A stretch of 21,388 nt of DNA from Fonticula-like sp. SCN 57-25 (Eukaryota; Nucleariida; Rotosphaerida). Below are positions 1 to 9,367 of the stretch, in pieces. A model generated the notes under the pieces. The model did no database searches. It had not been told where the DNA came from and saw only the letters and a program-made list of their open reading frames with translations. The position numbers were made by a program, and so were the translations under genes. Position 1 is the stretch's first letter. Each line of letters starts with the position of its first letter. The stretch is taken from the NCBI GenBank assembly GCA_001724245.1, contig MEDX01000082.1, positions 1-21,388 on the forward strand. Direction: 5' to 3'.

Positions 1-1341
1 TAGTCGGGCAGATCGCGCTTGAGGGGAATGTAGGCGTACGTCGGAGAGTGGTAGTCCTCGTACGACGACCGCTGCAGCACAGACAGCAGGACCGCCTCCT
101 TGGGTGCCGACGGGTCCACGACGATGGGCGCGGCGCTCGGCGTGGGCTTTGCGGCGATCGGGCCGGAGCGCGCCATGCTGCGGTTCTCCCTGGTCAGCGA
201 CGTGGCGACCGGGTACGTCGGAATCTGGTAGAGGTACGCGCGACCATGCCTCCCCCACAGCATCACCACGTCAATTGCCACAAACACTCCGCCGGACCAG
301 CCGAGCGCAGAGGGGCAGCGGATGACGAGCAGCTTTTCAAACTTGCCGGTCGTGTACAGCTGGCATTCGCGCTTGCACACAACGAGCATGAGGCCGCTCT
401 GGAACGGGCTAAGCACCATGCGCTGCGCCTCGGTGACATCTTGCGAGATGGTGCGCTGCGGAAGCACATTGGGGCGCAGGCACATCTGGTCCAGCTGCCA
501 CGCAAGCAAAAGGCCGTCAAAGGTTACCGACAAAAGGTAGTCCGAGGGAGACGAGCCCTCCTGCGGCTGCAGCGCAGTGCAGCTAACCCAGTTCGTGTGG
601 TGGCGGAGCGTGTATACGACCTCTAGCGTAAGCGCATCGAGAACCACGATCTCGACAGAGTGACCAGAGCACACAATGTGCTTGCCATTGTTCGTCATGC
701 GGAGATCCGTCGGGATGCCGTCAAACGCATGCGGGTTGGTGGAAATACAGCGTCCGTCCGCAACGTTCCACAGAATAACCTCGCCATCCTCCGAGGCAGA
801 CACCAGCATATGCCGATAGGGGTGATTGTACAAGTCAGCGTCGTGGCGGCACTCTACAAGCGCAGACACGTTCGTTTTGTGACCAAGCAGCAACAGCCGA
901 GGGCGAAGCTATAGTATAGTTGTCAACAACAATACGTATTCGCAAGAGGCGCGTGCGTACGAGAGCAGGCGTCATTTCCTTGGTGGAGAGCGACCAGATC
1001 CAGATATGGCCGCGACGCGACCCCGTGAAGAGCACCTCGGCCATCTCGCTCAGGTACACTACTGACACGGCATGCCGTGGGGCGCCCAGCCAGCCGGCAA
1101 GCGTAAAGAGAAGAGGCGGCGAAAATGCCGTCGAAACGAGTGATGGTCCCGCATTACGCTTGGCAAGCCAGGTGTTAATCAGCGCAGCGAGCTTGACGCT
1201 GCTGTTCTGGCCCTGAAGCCATTGCTGAACCGTAGAGTCGCTGCTGCCAATGTCCATCGCCAGCTTATGCGCCGACGTCTTTGACCTCATCATATATTCC
1301 AGCGCGCGCGCGCGCACGTCCTCTACCGTCGCCTCGGGCAT
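1..1341 (-). CDS. WDR7: WDR7 / rabconnectin-3 beta-like WD40 protein (3' end outside window)
   Basis: Exons are complement(961..1341) and complement(1..908), with a 52-nt phase-0 intron (donor GTACGCA, acceptor CTATAG). The 429 visible residues align by eye with the N-terminal WD40 propeller of WDR7. A blade ending TGSRRGHIWIWSL is followed by LLLLGHKTNVSALVECR, then LVSASEDGEVILWNVADGRC, EIVVLDALTLEVVYTL and SVTFDGLLLAWQL, in the same order as the human protein. In animals WDR7 pairs with DMXL proteins as rabconnectin-3, which controls V-ATPase assembly on endolysosomal and synaptic vesicles; that role here is inferred. About 65 residues precede the propeller and look like a Cro/XRE-type helix-turn-helix (see findings). 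The start at 1341 (context AAGCATG) is the only in-frame ATG before blade 1. The gene is divergent from the Ras gene. The C-terminal half lies outside the window. Confidence 0.85.
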
Positions 1342-1862
1342 GCTTCGTCGGCCCTGGCGCCAGGGTGCGGACGGCTTTGGGGACGATTGTCAGGTGCCGA
1401 GTAGGAGCCTGTGCACAACTCGACTGTTACTGTGCACAACATTGTGCACACGCTTGTTGCAATCTCAAGTGGATCATACCGATCGGCGCACCCGACCAAT
1501 CAGAGGAGAGGTAAAGGCCGATTTCGTTGAAAGTGAAAAAAAAAAGAAAGCGAACCAGCTCGGGCGGTCGCGCAGTCCACATCGAGACAATCTCTCGCAC
1601 GAACCAATTCGTTCTCTGCAGAGCGAAGCATCGTGCTGAGGGGTCTCTTGGTTTGGCTATCTTTCTACACATCAAGTCACAGGGCAGTTTTCCTGCTGTC
1701 GTTGTACGCGGTCTTTTTTGCTGTGTTTTGGCCAAAGGTTGATTGACTCTTGTTGCCACCTTGCCGCAGCTCGTTTCACGGCGGGACTTGTGCTTGGTCT
1801 ATTAGCTTAGATCGAGGAGCAGCTTTTGAGTCGCGGTCTGTTTTTGCAAAAAGTTGGTAATC
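1342..1862. promoter_or_regulatory. Divergent intergenic region between WDR7-like and Ras genes
   Basis: These 521 bp separate two head-to-head starts, so both promoters should lie here. I see three copies of the palindromic octamer TGTGCACA at 1410-1417, 1431-1438 and 1443-1450, nearer the WDR7 start. There is an A-rich run near 1533-1550. No convincing TATA box and no coding potential with homologous motifs were found. ORFs crossing the region look random. Confidence 0.5.
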
Positions 1863-2751
1863 ATGAGCAACAACAAGTACCCTTTGGTAATCGTTGGCGG
1901 TGGCGGTGTCGGTAAGTCCGCCATTACCCTCAGCTTCATGCGTGGACAGTGCGTGCTCCCACTGGCTCGATCCTGTCGCTCTGTGTCTCACACTCTTTTC
2001 TATTGTTAGGTTTATTGAGGAGTACGCTTTGCCTTTCAACGCGCGCTTTTACTGTTTGACTAACCAATCTTTTTAACGTTTGTGCCAACTACAGATATGA
2101 TCCTACCATCGGTACGCTTCCGTTGCCCCGTCCCCACTCATGTTGTTAACACTCGGTGGTTTTTTAGAGGACTCGTACTGCAAGGTTTGCCTTATCGACG
2201 GAGTAGAATGCACGCTAGACATCACGGACACTGCCGGTCAGGAGGAATACCGGTGCGTCTTTCCCCCTTACCGCTCGCTGTTGCAAATCTAACCTTTTCT
2301 GCAGTGGTCTGTGGGGTGACAAGTTCATGCGCAACGGCGACGGCTTTCTTTGCGTGTACTCGATCACTTCGCGGACGTCGTTCGAGGAGCTCGAGATTTT
2401 CCGTGATCAGATCCTTCGCGTCAAGGACACTGACCGGTGCCCGATGATCATCATCGGCAACAAGAGCGACTTGAACGAGTACCGCGAGGTCCAGGAGCAG
2501 ACCGGCCGCGAGTTTGCCAAGAAGAGCAACGCCCTTTTCATGGAGACCTCGTACGCCGATCCGCTTGCGTTGTATCTCCTTGTCGCTAACAACTTTCCTG
2601 TAGTGCCAAGAACCGCGTCAATATCGAGGAGGCTTTCTACGCCATTGTGAGGCACATTCGCGACAATTTCCGCAAGGCAGCTGTTGGCGCTGGCGCCCCC
2701 CCTAGCGAATCTACTGGCAGCCAGCAGAAGGGCTGCTGCGTCATGTTGTAA
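1863..2751 (+). CDS. ras: Ras-family small GTPase
   Basis: Six exons: 1863-1948, 2010-2021, 2095-2111, 2168-2252, 2305-2550 and 2604-2751, giving 197 aa. All phases close. The protein has the P-loop GGGGVGKS (Gly at the position of Ras G12), a switch I of YDPTIEDSY identical to Ras, DTAGQEEY with the catalytic Gln, NKSDL for NKxD and ETSAK. It ends in CCVML: a CaaX box whose Leu favours geranylgeranylation, with an adjacent Cys that could be palmitoylated. It should cycle GDP/GTP at membranes and signal through Ras-type effectors. Switch I favours Ras/Rap over Rheb. Two exons are microexons of 12 and 17 nt, placed because only they restore the FIEEYDPTIEDSY reading. After QEEY, switch II reads RGLWGDKF, one residue longer than in Ras. 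The donors are GTGCGT or GTACGC. The start has context ATCATGA and no in-frame ATG before it. Confidence 0.93.
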
Positions 2752-3207
2752 GCTGATCGTTTGGATTGGCTGTTTCGGTTGCAAAGTTTTTTTTTGGCAA
2801 AAGTTATTTGCGCGCAAGGAAGAGTCGGAAGAAGACGAGGCATGCGACGATCGGGAGCCGGGGAAAGGAGCGCACATCTTCCAGTTGGCCATTCACTTTT
2901 CAAACGGTTTCCTTTTCTTGCTTTTTCCTATTTTTTCTTCAAATAGTTCGATTATATTTACGAGCAGCTTTGTACCCTTGTTCTCTTCTTGCTTAATATA
3001 TGGATTTATGCGTTCATTAATGCGCTTTGCTGGAATAGAATGCGCGTAGTAGAATATGGCCGACATGTCTCCCACAATAACACACTTTAAGAAAGTGCAG
3101 CGTAATGTCCAAGCAGCATTTGGTATATTTCACAAAGTCATATGGTACAAGCACGTCCAACTAGTTTTGCAGTCTTGAAGGTGAGAGGGGGCGCCCACGG
3201 CAGCCGT
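2752..3207. other. Convergent intergenic region (Ras and LSM3 3' ends)
   Basis: These 456 bp lie between the stop codons of two converging genes and should hold both 3' untranslated regions. The sequence turns AT-rich and poly-T-rich after about 2785. ORFs read through it show low-complexity Phe/Ser/Leu-rich peptides without recognisable domains. No RNA gene was recognised and no canonical AATAAA stands out. Confidence 0.5.
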
Positions 3208-3601
3208 TTAGCGGGCCGGCGGCGATACAAGGATGACACAGTCACCGCGGACAAAGAGCATGTCCGAATGCCGCTTGTTAGTCTGCCAAAGGGTGAGCAA
3301 CAAATGAATAAAAGAAAAGCACGACGAACCACAAGGCGCTCCTCATAAGTTTCCTCGTGAAGCTCGACCGTCGTAATTGTGACTTCCACTTCTCCGAGGA
3401 CCATGTTCAAGTGGTGGTCGAACGCCTGCGCCGTCCCACAAACGCAAACGTAAGTAAAGCAGATTGTAAAATTAGAAAAAGACGCACGTGAAGCTTGCCC
3501 CGCAATTCGCGGTCCCCCCGAAGCTTGACGTAAATACGCTCATCAAGAGAGAGCTTGAGCAGATCGAGCGGCTGCTCAACGTCCGATGCCTCGACGTCCA
3601 T
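3208..3601 (-). CDS. LSM3: U6 snRNA-associated Sm-like protein LSm3
   Basis: Three exons: complement(3488..3601), complement(3330..3425) and complement(3208..3282), giving 94 aa; the human protein is 102. LSm3 is a ring subunit of LSm2-8 (nuclear, binds the U6 snRNA 3' end) and LSm1-7 (cytoplasmic, decapping). Diagnostic stretches are [40 protein letters not shown] (Sm1 motif), [15 protein letters not shown], and [15 protein letters not shown] (Sm2 motif). The introns are 62 nt (GTGCGTC...GCGCAG) and 47 nt (GTTCGTC...TGGCAG); the second is the only GTTCG donor in the window. Splicing at it gives [14 protein letters not shown], which matches the family length exactly. An ATG at 3640 is in frame, but 3601 sits in AAGATGG context and matches the usual LSm3 N-terminus, so I chose 3601. 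Confidence 0.93.
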
Positions 3602-3849
3602 CTTCGAGCCCAAAAACAAAAATCGCAGGCAAAATCGCATGTGATTTTAAGGAGGGGGGGGTCTTTCTAAACCTTTCCCTGTTTTTGTGTCCTCGTCTGT
3701 TTGCCGTCGGGATTGCGAAGCGTTTTCGTCGGACCTTTTACGGGAGTGGGCACAGTGCTTTCAGGTTCTTTTGGCTGTGACTATAAAAGAAGAGCGCACG
3801 AGGGACAGCGGACCTGAGGCGGTGCCGAAAAAAAAACCTTTTCTAGAAA
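3602..3849. promoter_or_regulatory. Divergent promoter region, LSM3 / AP-3 beta
   Basis: This 248-bp gap between head-to-head starts contains a clear TATA box on the plus strand. A G-rich run lies near 3653-3661. No coding signal was recognised. Confidence 0.5.
3778..3788 (+). promoter_or_regulatory. TATA box of the AP-3 beta gene
   Basis: The sequence TGACTATAAAA has its TATA core at 3782, 68 bp before the AP-3 beta ATG, a plausible distance for a short 5' leader. The identical 11-mer lies upstream of the secreted-protein gene at 11378-11388, which supports a real core-promoter element. Confidence 0.6.
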
Positions 3850-6800
3850 ATGAGCCAGCTCCTGCAAGATGTCGCTGCCATCGGCAAGAAGGCAGGCGTG
3901 AGCCTGGTAGAGCGCACCAAGGACCTCAATTCGAATCTCGGCGGTGGAACCGCGCGCCTCTTTGATGCTCCTGACGCCAAGGTGCTGGAGGCCAAGGAGC
4001 TTTTGGCGAGCAAGTCGGACAGGAACAAGCTCGAGGGTCTCAAGCGCCTCATTGCTGTACGCGCTTTCCCGACCCCTTTGGCGCCCTTTGAATTTCGCTA
4101 ACGCGTTTTTTCGTTCTAGATGATCTCAAAGGGCCGCGATGTGTCGAGTTTCTTCCCCGACGTTGTGAAGAACGTTATTGTTACCAATCTCGAGGTCCGC
4201 AAGCTGGTCTACATTTACCTTTTGCGCTACGCCGAGCAGGAGCCCGACCTCGCCCTTCTCTCCATCAACTCGTTCCAAAAGGTAGCGAACCCGAGGCGCA
4301 GTCCCTCCTCGTTGCCTTTCCTCTGTGTCTGACATTTTTTGTTATAGGATCTCGCCGATTCCAATCAGTTGATTCGCGCGCTTTCTCTGCGCGTTCTTTC
4401 GGGTATTCGCGTCGAGGTGATCGTTCCTATTGTGCTTTTGGCTGTGAAAAAGTGCATCACGGACATGTCCCCGTACGTTCGCAAGACCGCTGCCCACGCA
4501 GTCCCGAAGCTTTATAACCTCGACCCGAGCCAAAAGCCCGCCCTCGAGGAGATCATCGAGACGCAGCTCAACGAGCGCTCGACCCTTGTGATCGGCAGCA
4601 TTGTGACCGCTTTCCTGGAAGTCTGCCCCGAACGTCTCGACATGATTCACAAGCACTACCGCAAGCTTGCGCGCCAGCTCATCGACGTTGACGAGTGGGG
4701 CCAGATCGCCATTATGACCCTGCTGCTTCGCTACGCTCGCCTTCACTTCACGGACCCCAACGCGGGCCGCGGTGACGACGAGCCCGCGAAGCGCGCCGAC
4801 GCGCCGTTCTACTCGGACGAGGAGGACGATTACGAGGAGAAGAGCCGCGGCGCCGGTCAGCGCTCCAACTTTGATTTGGACCCGGACCACCGTCTGTTGC
4901 TCACCAGCACTGCGCCGCTGCTCAACAGCCGCAACTCTGGCGTCGTTCTTGCCGTCGCCAGCATCTATTACCACCTCGCGCCGCGCGAGGAGCTTGCCCG
5001 GGCCAGCAAGGGTCTTATGCGCCTCATCGGTACCTCGCGCGAGGTCGAGTACGTCGTGCTCGCCAACGTCGCCACGATGTCGATCCGCCGCCCCTCCATG
5101 TTTGAGCCGCACCTGCGCAGCCTCTTTGTGCGCGCCACCGACCCCGTGTTCATCCGCACGCTCAAGCTCGAGGTGATGACGCGCATTGCGTCCGAGGCCA
5201 ACATTGGCGTCCTGCTGCGCGAGTTCCAGTCGTACGTCCGCAGCCCCGACAAGGAGTTTGTCACGGCCGCGATCCAGGCCATTGGTCGCGTCGTCCTGCG
5301 CCTGCCCGACGTGGCAGAGTCTTGCCTGAGCGGCCTCATGGGCCTCGTGCACAGCAAGAACGAGGCGGTCGCCGCGGAGGCGGTCGTCGTCCTGCGCATG
5401 CTGCTGCGCCCGGGCGAGCACTCGGACGTGATCCGCGCCCTTGCCAACAGCCTCGAGACCATCACCGTCCCGATGGCGCGCGCGTCCGTTGTCTGGCTCG
5501 TCGGCGAGCACGCCACGTCGGTGGAGCGCACCGCGCCCGACGTCCTGCGCATGTTTGCCAAGAGCTTTGCCGACGAGCAGGACATTGTCAAGCTCCAGGT
5601 GCTCACGCTTGGTGCCAAGCTCTACTGCCACGGCATGGAGCGCGCCGAGGCGCTCTTCAAGTACGTGCTGACGCAGGCCAAGTACGACATGAACTACGAC
5701 ATCCGCGACCGTGCCCGCTTCTTGCGCGCCATCACCTTTAACGAGGACGGCCGCGCTGCCGAGCTGACCGCGCACGTCAAGGATCTCATCCTGAACGAGA
5801 AGCCCGCGCCGTCCATCGAGTACACGCAGTTTGGCACGGACCGCTTTGCCATCGGCAGCATGTCGCACCTCGTGAACCACGCCGTGGAGGGCTACGAGGA
5901 GCTTCCCGACTTCCCCGAAACGGCGCCCGACGGCTCTATGCGCAACATTGCCGACGAGGAGGCGTGGACCGCGGCGGGCGGCGCCAACATGGCGTCCATC
6001 CTCGCCAAGGATGCTCGCATGGCCAGCCTCAGCAGCGACCGCCACAGGCGCAGCAGGCGCGGGGGACGCCGCGAGCGCGCCCCGAAGAAGCCCACGGACG
6101 ATCTCGATGCGTTCTTTGGCGAAGGAGCAAGCGAGAGCGAGAGCGACTACAGCGGTAGCGACTACTCTGACTATTCTGACGACTCGCGCAGCCGCAGCCG
6201 CAGCCGTTCGTACAGCGGGAGCCGCAGCCGCAGCCGCTCCTACAGCGACAGCCGCAGCCGTTCGTACAGCCGCAGCCGCAGCCGCTCGTACAGCCGCAGC
6301 CGCAGCCGTTCGTACAGCGAGAGCCGCAGCCGTTCCTACAGCCGCAGCCGCTCATATAGCCGCAGCCGCAGCCGGTCGTACAGCGGCAGCCGCAGCCGCT
6401 CGTACAGCCGCAGCCGCAGCCCGTCGCCCGTCGCCGCCCGCCCCAAGGCCGTCGCCGCGCCCAAGGCCGCCGCCAAGGGCCCCGCTGCCTCGTCAAAGCA
6501 GAAGGGCGGCGCCGTCGGCTCGCTGCTTGACTTTGACTCGGACATGTCGGACGCGCCCGCCGCCTCCGCGTCGCCGTCGGCCCGCACGTCGGACTACTCT
6601 GCTCTTAGCGACCTTCTTTCGCTTGACGACGACTCGTCGGCCGCGTCGCCCGCCGCGTCGACGCCGTCTGCCTTTGCGTCGTTTGGCGGCGCCGCGTCGT
6701 CGATGCAGTCAGGCTCATTCGTGACGCGGACGCTTGTCGACAGCGTTGCCGGCAAGGGCCTGCAGGTGGAGGCTGTCTTTGGCCGCCGCCGCGCCCTCTA

Positions 6801-7386
6801 CGAGGCGCGCATGGTGTCGGTGCAGCTGTGCCTCACCAACAAGGGCCGCGAGGACATTGAAAATGTTTCTGCCTCCAAGCCGAGCGGCGTCGAGGCGGTC
6901 CTCTTTGACACGGTGCCGCTCGTCAAGCCGGGCGAGACTGTCGAGGTGTCGCTCAGCGTCAACTTTAACGGTAGCACGAACGCCGTCAAGTTTACGATCA
7001 CGACCGACAAGGGCTCGTTCGCCGCTGCCCTCGAGCCGCCGGCCGGCGAGCTCATCAGCGCCGACCCGCCGTCGGCGAGCACCGTCTCGACCCTCAGGTC
7101 GTCGAGGCTCATCAAGGCCGCCGAGGAGGAGGTGGCCGCCGCGTGGGACGCGCGCTCGCTCACGCAAAAGGTGCAGAAGGCGTGCAATGTCGCCATCCTG
7201 TCCAGCGGCGACGAGGAGGAGCTCGTCTTTGGAGGCTACGTGTACGCCGGCGACGCCGGTCGCCAGCCTGTCGTGATCGTCCTCAGCCCCGGCGCCGACG
7301 ACGCCGTCCTCATCCGCGTCTTTATCGAGCACGACTTTTTGCCGTCGCTCATCCTCGTCGCGCTCAAGAACGCGCTCAAGGCGTAA
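3850..7386 (+). CDS. AP3B1: AP-3 adaptor complex large subunit beta
   Basis: Exons 3850-4056, 4120-4281 and 4348-7386 give 1135 aa (human AP3B1 is 1094). This is the large beta subunit of AP-3, which sorts cargo from endosomes or trans-Golgi to lysosome-related organelles. The adaptin HEAT/ARM trunk fills roughly residues 30-640. It includes [63 protein letters not shown] and [13 protein letters not shown], all close to AP-3 beta rather than AP-1/2 beta. A short acidic insert ([10 protein letters not shown]) sits in the trunk, as in other AP-3 betas. The acidic/Ser hinge contains a long Arg-Ser-Tyr array (residues about 736-817; see repeat entry). A beta-adaptin-type appendage follows to the C-terminus. 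Intron 1 has donor GTACGCG; intron 2 has GTAGCGA, the only departure from GTNCG among introns I placed. A TATA box lies upstream. Confidence 0.95.
6184..6429 (+). repeat. RS/RSY-encoding tandem repeat within AP-3 beta hinge
   Basis: About 246 bp of imperfect in-frame repeats are built from AGCCGCAGCCG plus TCGTACAG-type units. They encode blocks such as [19 protein letters not shown], with single substitutions (G, D or E) between blocks. All units are whole codons, so copy-number change would keep the frame. The composition resembles the RS domain of SR splicing factors rather than the usual Ser/Glu hinge of AP-3 beta. Confidence 0.9.
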
Positions 7387-7596
7387 AGTAAAACTGTGCG
7401 CGAACCGAGCGAGCCACGGCAAACATTGTCTCTTTTTACTTTATTGCGCAATTTGCAAGCAAATGGTGTTGTCTCGTTCCGCTCGAGTATCTCGTTTGCT
7501 TGTTGCAGAATTCTTTTTATTCCCCCATAGACGATATTTTCAATACATACGATAACCAAAGTGTCCCATTGAAAATTTAAAATCTTTATCTGCCTG

Positions 7597-7602
7597 TTTA
7601 TT
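7597..7602 (-). terminator. Candidate polyadenylation signal of PUS10
   Basis: AATAAA on the minus strand lies about 40 nt downstream of the PUS10 stop. The 255-bp convergent gap (7387-7641) is otherwise AT-rich 3' UTR-like sequence shared with AP-3 beta, without other recognisable features. Confidence 0.4.
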
Positions 7603-7641
7603 CAAATATTTACACTGCCACTTTGATGATATATACAAGCT

Positions 7642-9306
7642 TTACTCTGCCACGTCCTCGTCCTCACCCTGCTCGTCCTCTGGCGCGCTCCTCTTTGACC
7701 CCGCGGCAGCCCCCTCTGCCTCGACCGGCACGTCCGCCGGCGTGCTCGGCGGCCACGCGAGCTGCACGTCGACAACGTCGAGCTCGATGAGATCGGTATC
7801 GCAGTTTTCGCCGAGCAGCTGCCCGAGGTGCGGCCGCGTCCTCCCAAGGTCGCCGTGCACAAACTCCTTGACGTACGTTCCCGCCTGCGTCGTGAGCTGG
7901 AGCCTAAAGTAGGTGTCGCTGAGCCGCCGCGCGAGCATCGAGTGGACCGTCTTTGGCCGCGTGGCCGGCGAGCGGCGGTGCAGCACGCGCAGCGGCGTGT
8001 CCTGCGCGAGCACAACGTCGGTCATGCCAGCGAGCTTGCTCAGCTCGCTGTCCTCGACGCGCCGCGACGCGCGCACAATGCAGCTGTACGTCTTGCGCTT
8101 GTCGGCCTCACCGTCCTTGAGGATCTGAAGCGAAGACTTGTGCACGAGGCACAGCTCGCGGATCGCAACGGCGCCGCCGCTCGTCGACAGCGCCTTTTCT
8201 TCAAGCTCGCGCAGCTCGGCGGCCGTCAGGCGAGTGCGGTGAGGGTCGTGAAGCGTCAGGGCAAAGGGGCGGCCGCGGCCGAGCATGCGCACGTCAACGT
8301 CCTCGCGGCCGGCGGCCATGAACGCATAGCCTATGAAGCGGTCAGCAAGACAAGAAAAGAAAAAAATACAAGACAAGATACAAGAAAACACTCACAGCAC
8401 TATTCTACACTCTGCTCCCATCACACCCGAAAATCAACGCACTAGAGGACTGTGTCATCACCGACGCGGGCTCGCCGAGGAACTGCTCCACCGACTGGTC
8501 CACCTTAAAGTCACCCTCTGTGATCCAGCGCGTCTGCGACGTCAACCTGTCATGCTTAAAGTAGCGGCCTCCGAGGTAGATGGGCGCGTGCTCGACCTTG
8601 ACCGTCTCGAGGACGGCGGCGTTCTCAAGCCGCTTCGGGGGAATGTCCGTCGCGCGCTTGAGCTCTCCGGGCTTGACGCGGCGCAGCGCGTTCTCCACGT
8701 GTGTCGGGCCCTCGCCCTGCATCACGGCGCGGCCTTTTTCGTACGCCTTTTTGATCGTAAACTGCGCCGACGGGATGCCCTGCAGAAAGAGATGCTCCTC
8801 GGCGGTCTCGGGATGCGACACGTGCAGGTGGACAAGGAGCGGCGAGCCAAGCTCAAACGTCTTGCCGCCGCACTCGGCAAACGCAGACTGCGTCACCCAG
8901 CGAGCAACCTCTTTAATGTCCATGGGATCAGTGAACGGGATGCCCACAACATCCGCGTGGTAAATCGCAATCAGCACCTGGCGAAGGACCGTGCTCACGG
9001 GAAAGGAGTACGCAATAGAAAACGTCGCCGCATCGGGGTACCCATCAATGGCTAAAGCAGCGTGAGGACAGAGATCGCAGCGCGGGTCTGTGCACGCGTA
9101 CCCTGCTTGATGCGGTCGTGCCACTCGGTCGAGGTGGCAAGAAGCGGAAGCACGCCAAGGCATGCAACACACTTTTGTGATTCTGGCGTCAGCAAGACAT
9201 CTTTGGGGACTGATAAATAGGCGTCCTGCGAGCGAAAGCTCTGAAAGCGCAGCTGGCAGAGCGCGCAGCACCCAATCTCGCGGAGCGCACTCACCTCGCG
9301 CTGCAT
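7642..9306 (-). CDS. PUS10: tRNA pseudouridine synthase Pus10
   Basis: Exons complement(9102..9306), complement(8443..9051) and complement(7642..8330) give 500 aa; human is 529. The enzyme isomerises uridines in the tRNA T-arm (U54/U55 in archaea; U54 in some eukaryotic tRNAs), and the animal protein also has a role in miRNA processing. The N-terminal zinc site shows paired cysteines, C14xxC17 and C46xxC49 (CALCQLRF and CVACLGVL). The THUMP-like middle contains HVSHPETAEEHLFLQGIP and HAPIYLGGRYFKHDR. The catalytic domain has GREDVDVRMLGRGRPF (residues about 279-294, catalytic Asp inside), TPLRVLHRRSPATRPKTVHS and LTTQAGTYVKEFVHGDLGRT. The C-terminus adds an acidic tail. Introns are 50 nt (GTACGCG...TTTAG) and 112 nt (GTGCGTT...CATAG). 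The start at 9306 has AAGATG context. It is divergent from MTG1 across 61 bp. Saccharomyces cerevisiae lacks this family. Confidence 0.95.
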
Positions 9307-9367
9307 CTTCGCGGTTCCGCAAGGTTAGTTTGCAGTTTGCACGTAAATTTGCACACCAGTTTGCACG
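9307..9367. promoter_or_regulatory. 61-bp bidirectional promoter with four TTTGCA motifs (PUS10/MTG1)
   Basis: Only 61 bp separate the two ATGs. Within it, GTTTGCA (9328-9334), GTTTGCAC (9335-9342), ATTTGCAC (9347-9354) and GTTTGCAC (9359-9366) lie in the same orientation. The last ends one base before the MTG1 ATG. Related copies flank the start of the gene at 10435-11013. They could be binding sites in a compact promoter or part of the MTG1 leader. Confidence 0.55.

Noticed and set aside
1863-2751. Identification of the GTPase as Rheb
   Set aside because: The switch I YDPTIEDSY, TLDITDTAGQEEY and C-terminal CCVML fit Ras/Rap. Rheb has a different switch I (DPTIENTF) and an Arg in the P-loop where this protein has Gly.
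4342-6045. 567-aa open frame on the minus strand
   Set aside because: It lies entirely antisense to the well-conserved AP-3 beta exon 3. Its Val/Ala/Arg/His/Gly-rich peptide is what GC-rich codon bias produces on the opposite strand, and it shows no family motifs.
6029-6496. Antisense Cys/Gly-rich open frame opposite the RS repeat
   Set aside because: It is simply the reverse complement of the RS-encoding repeat, and its repetitive CGCG peptide has no independent support.
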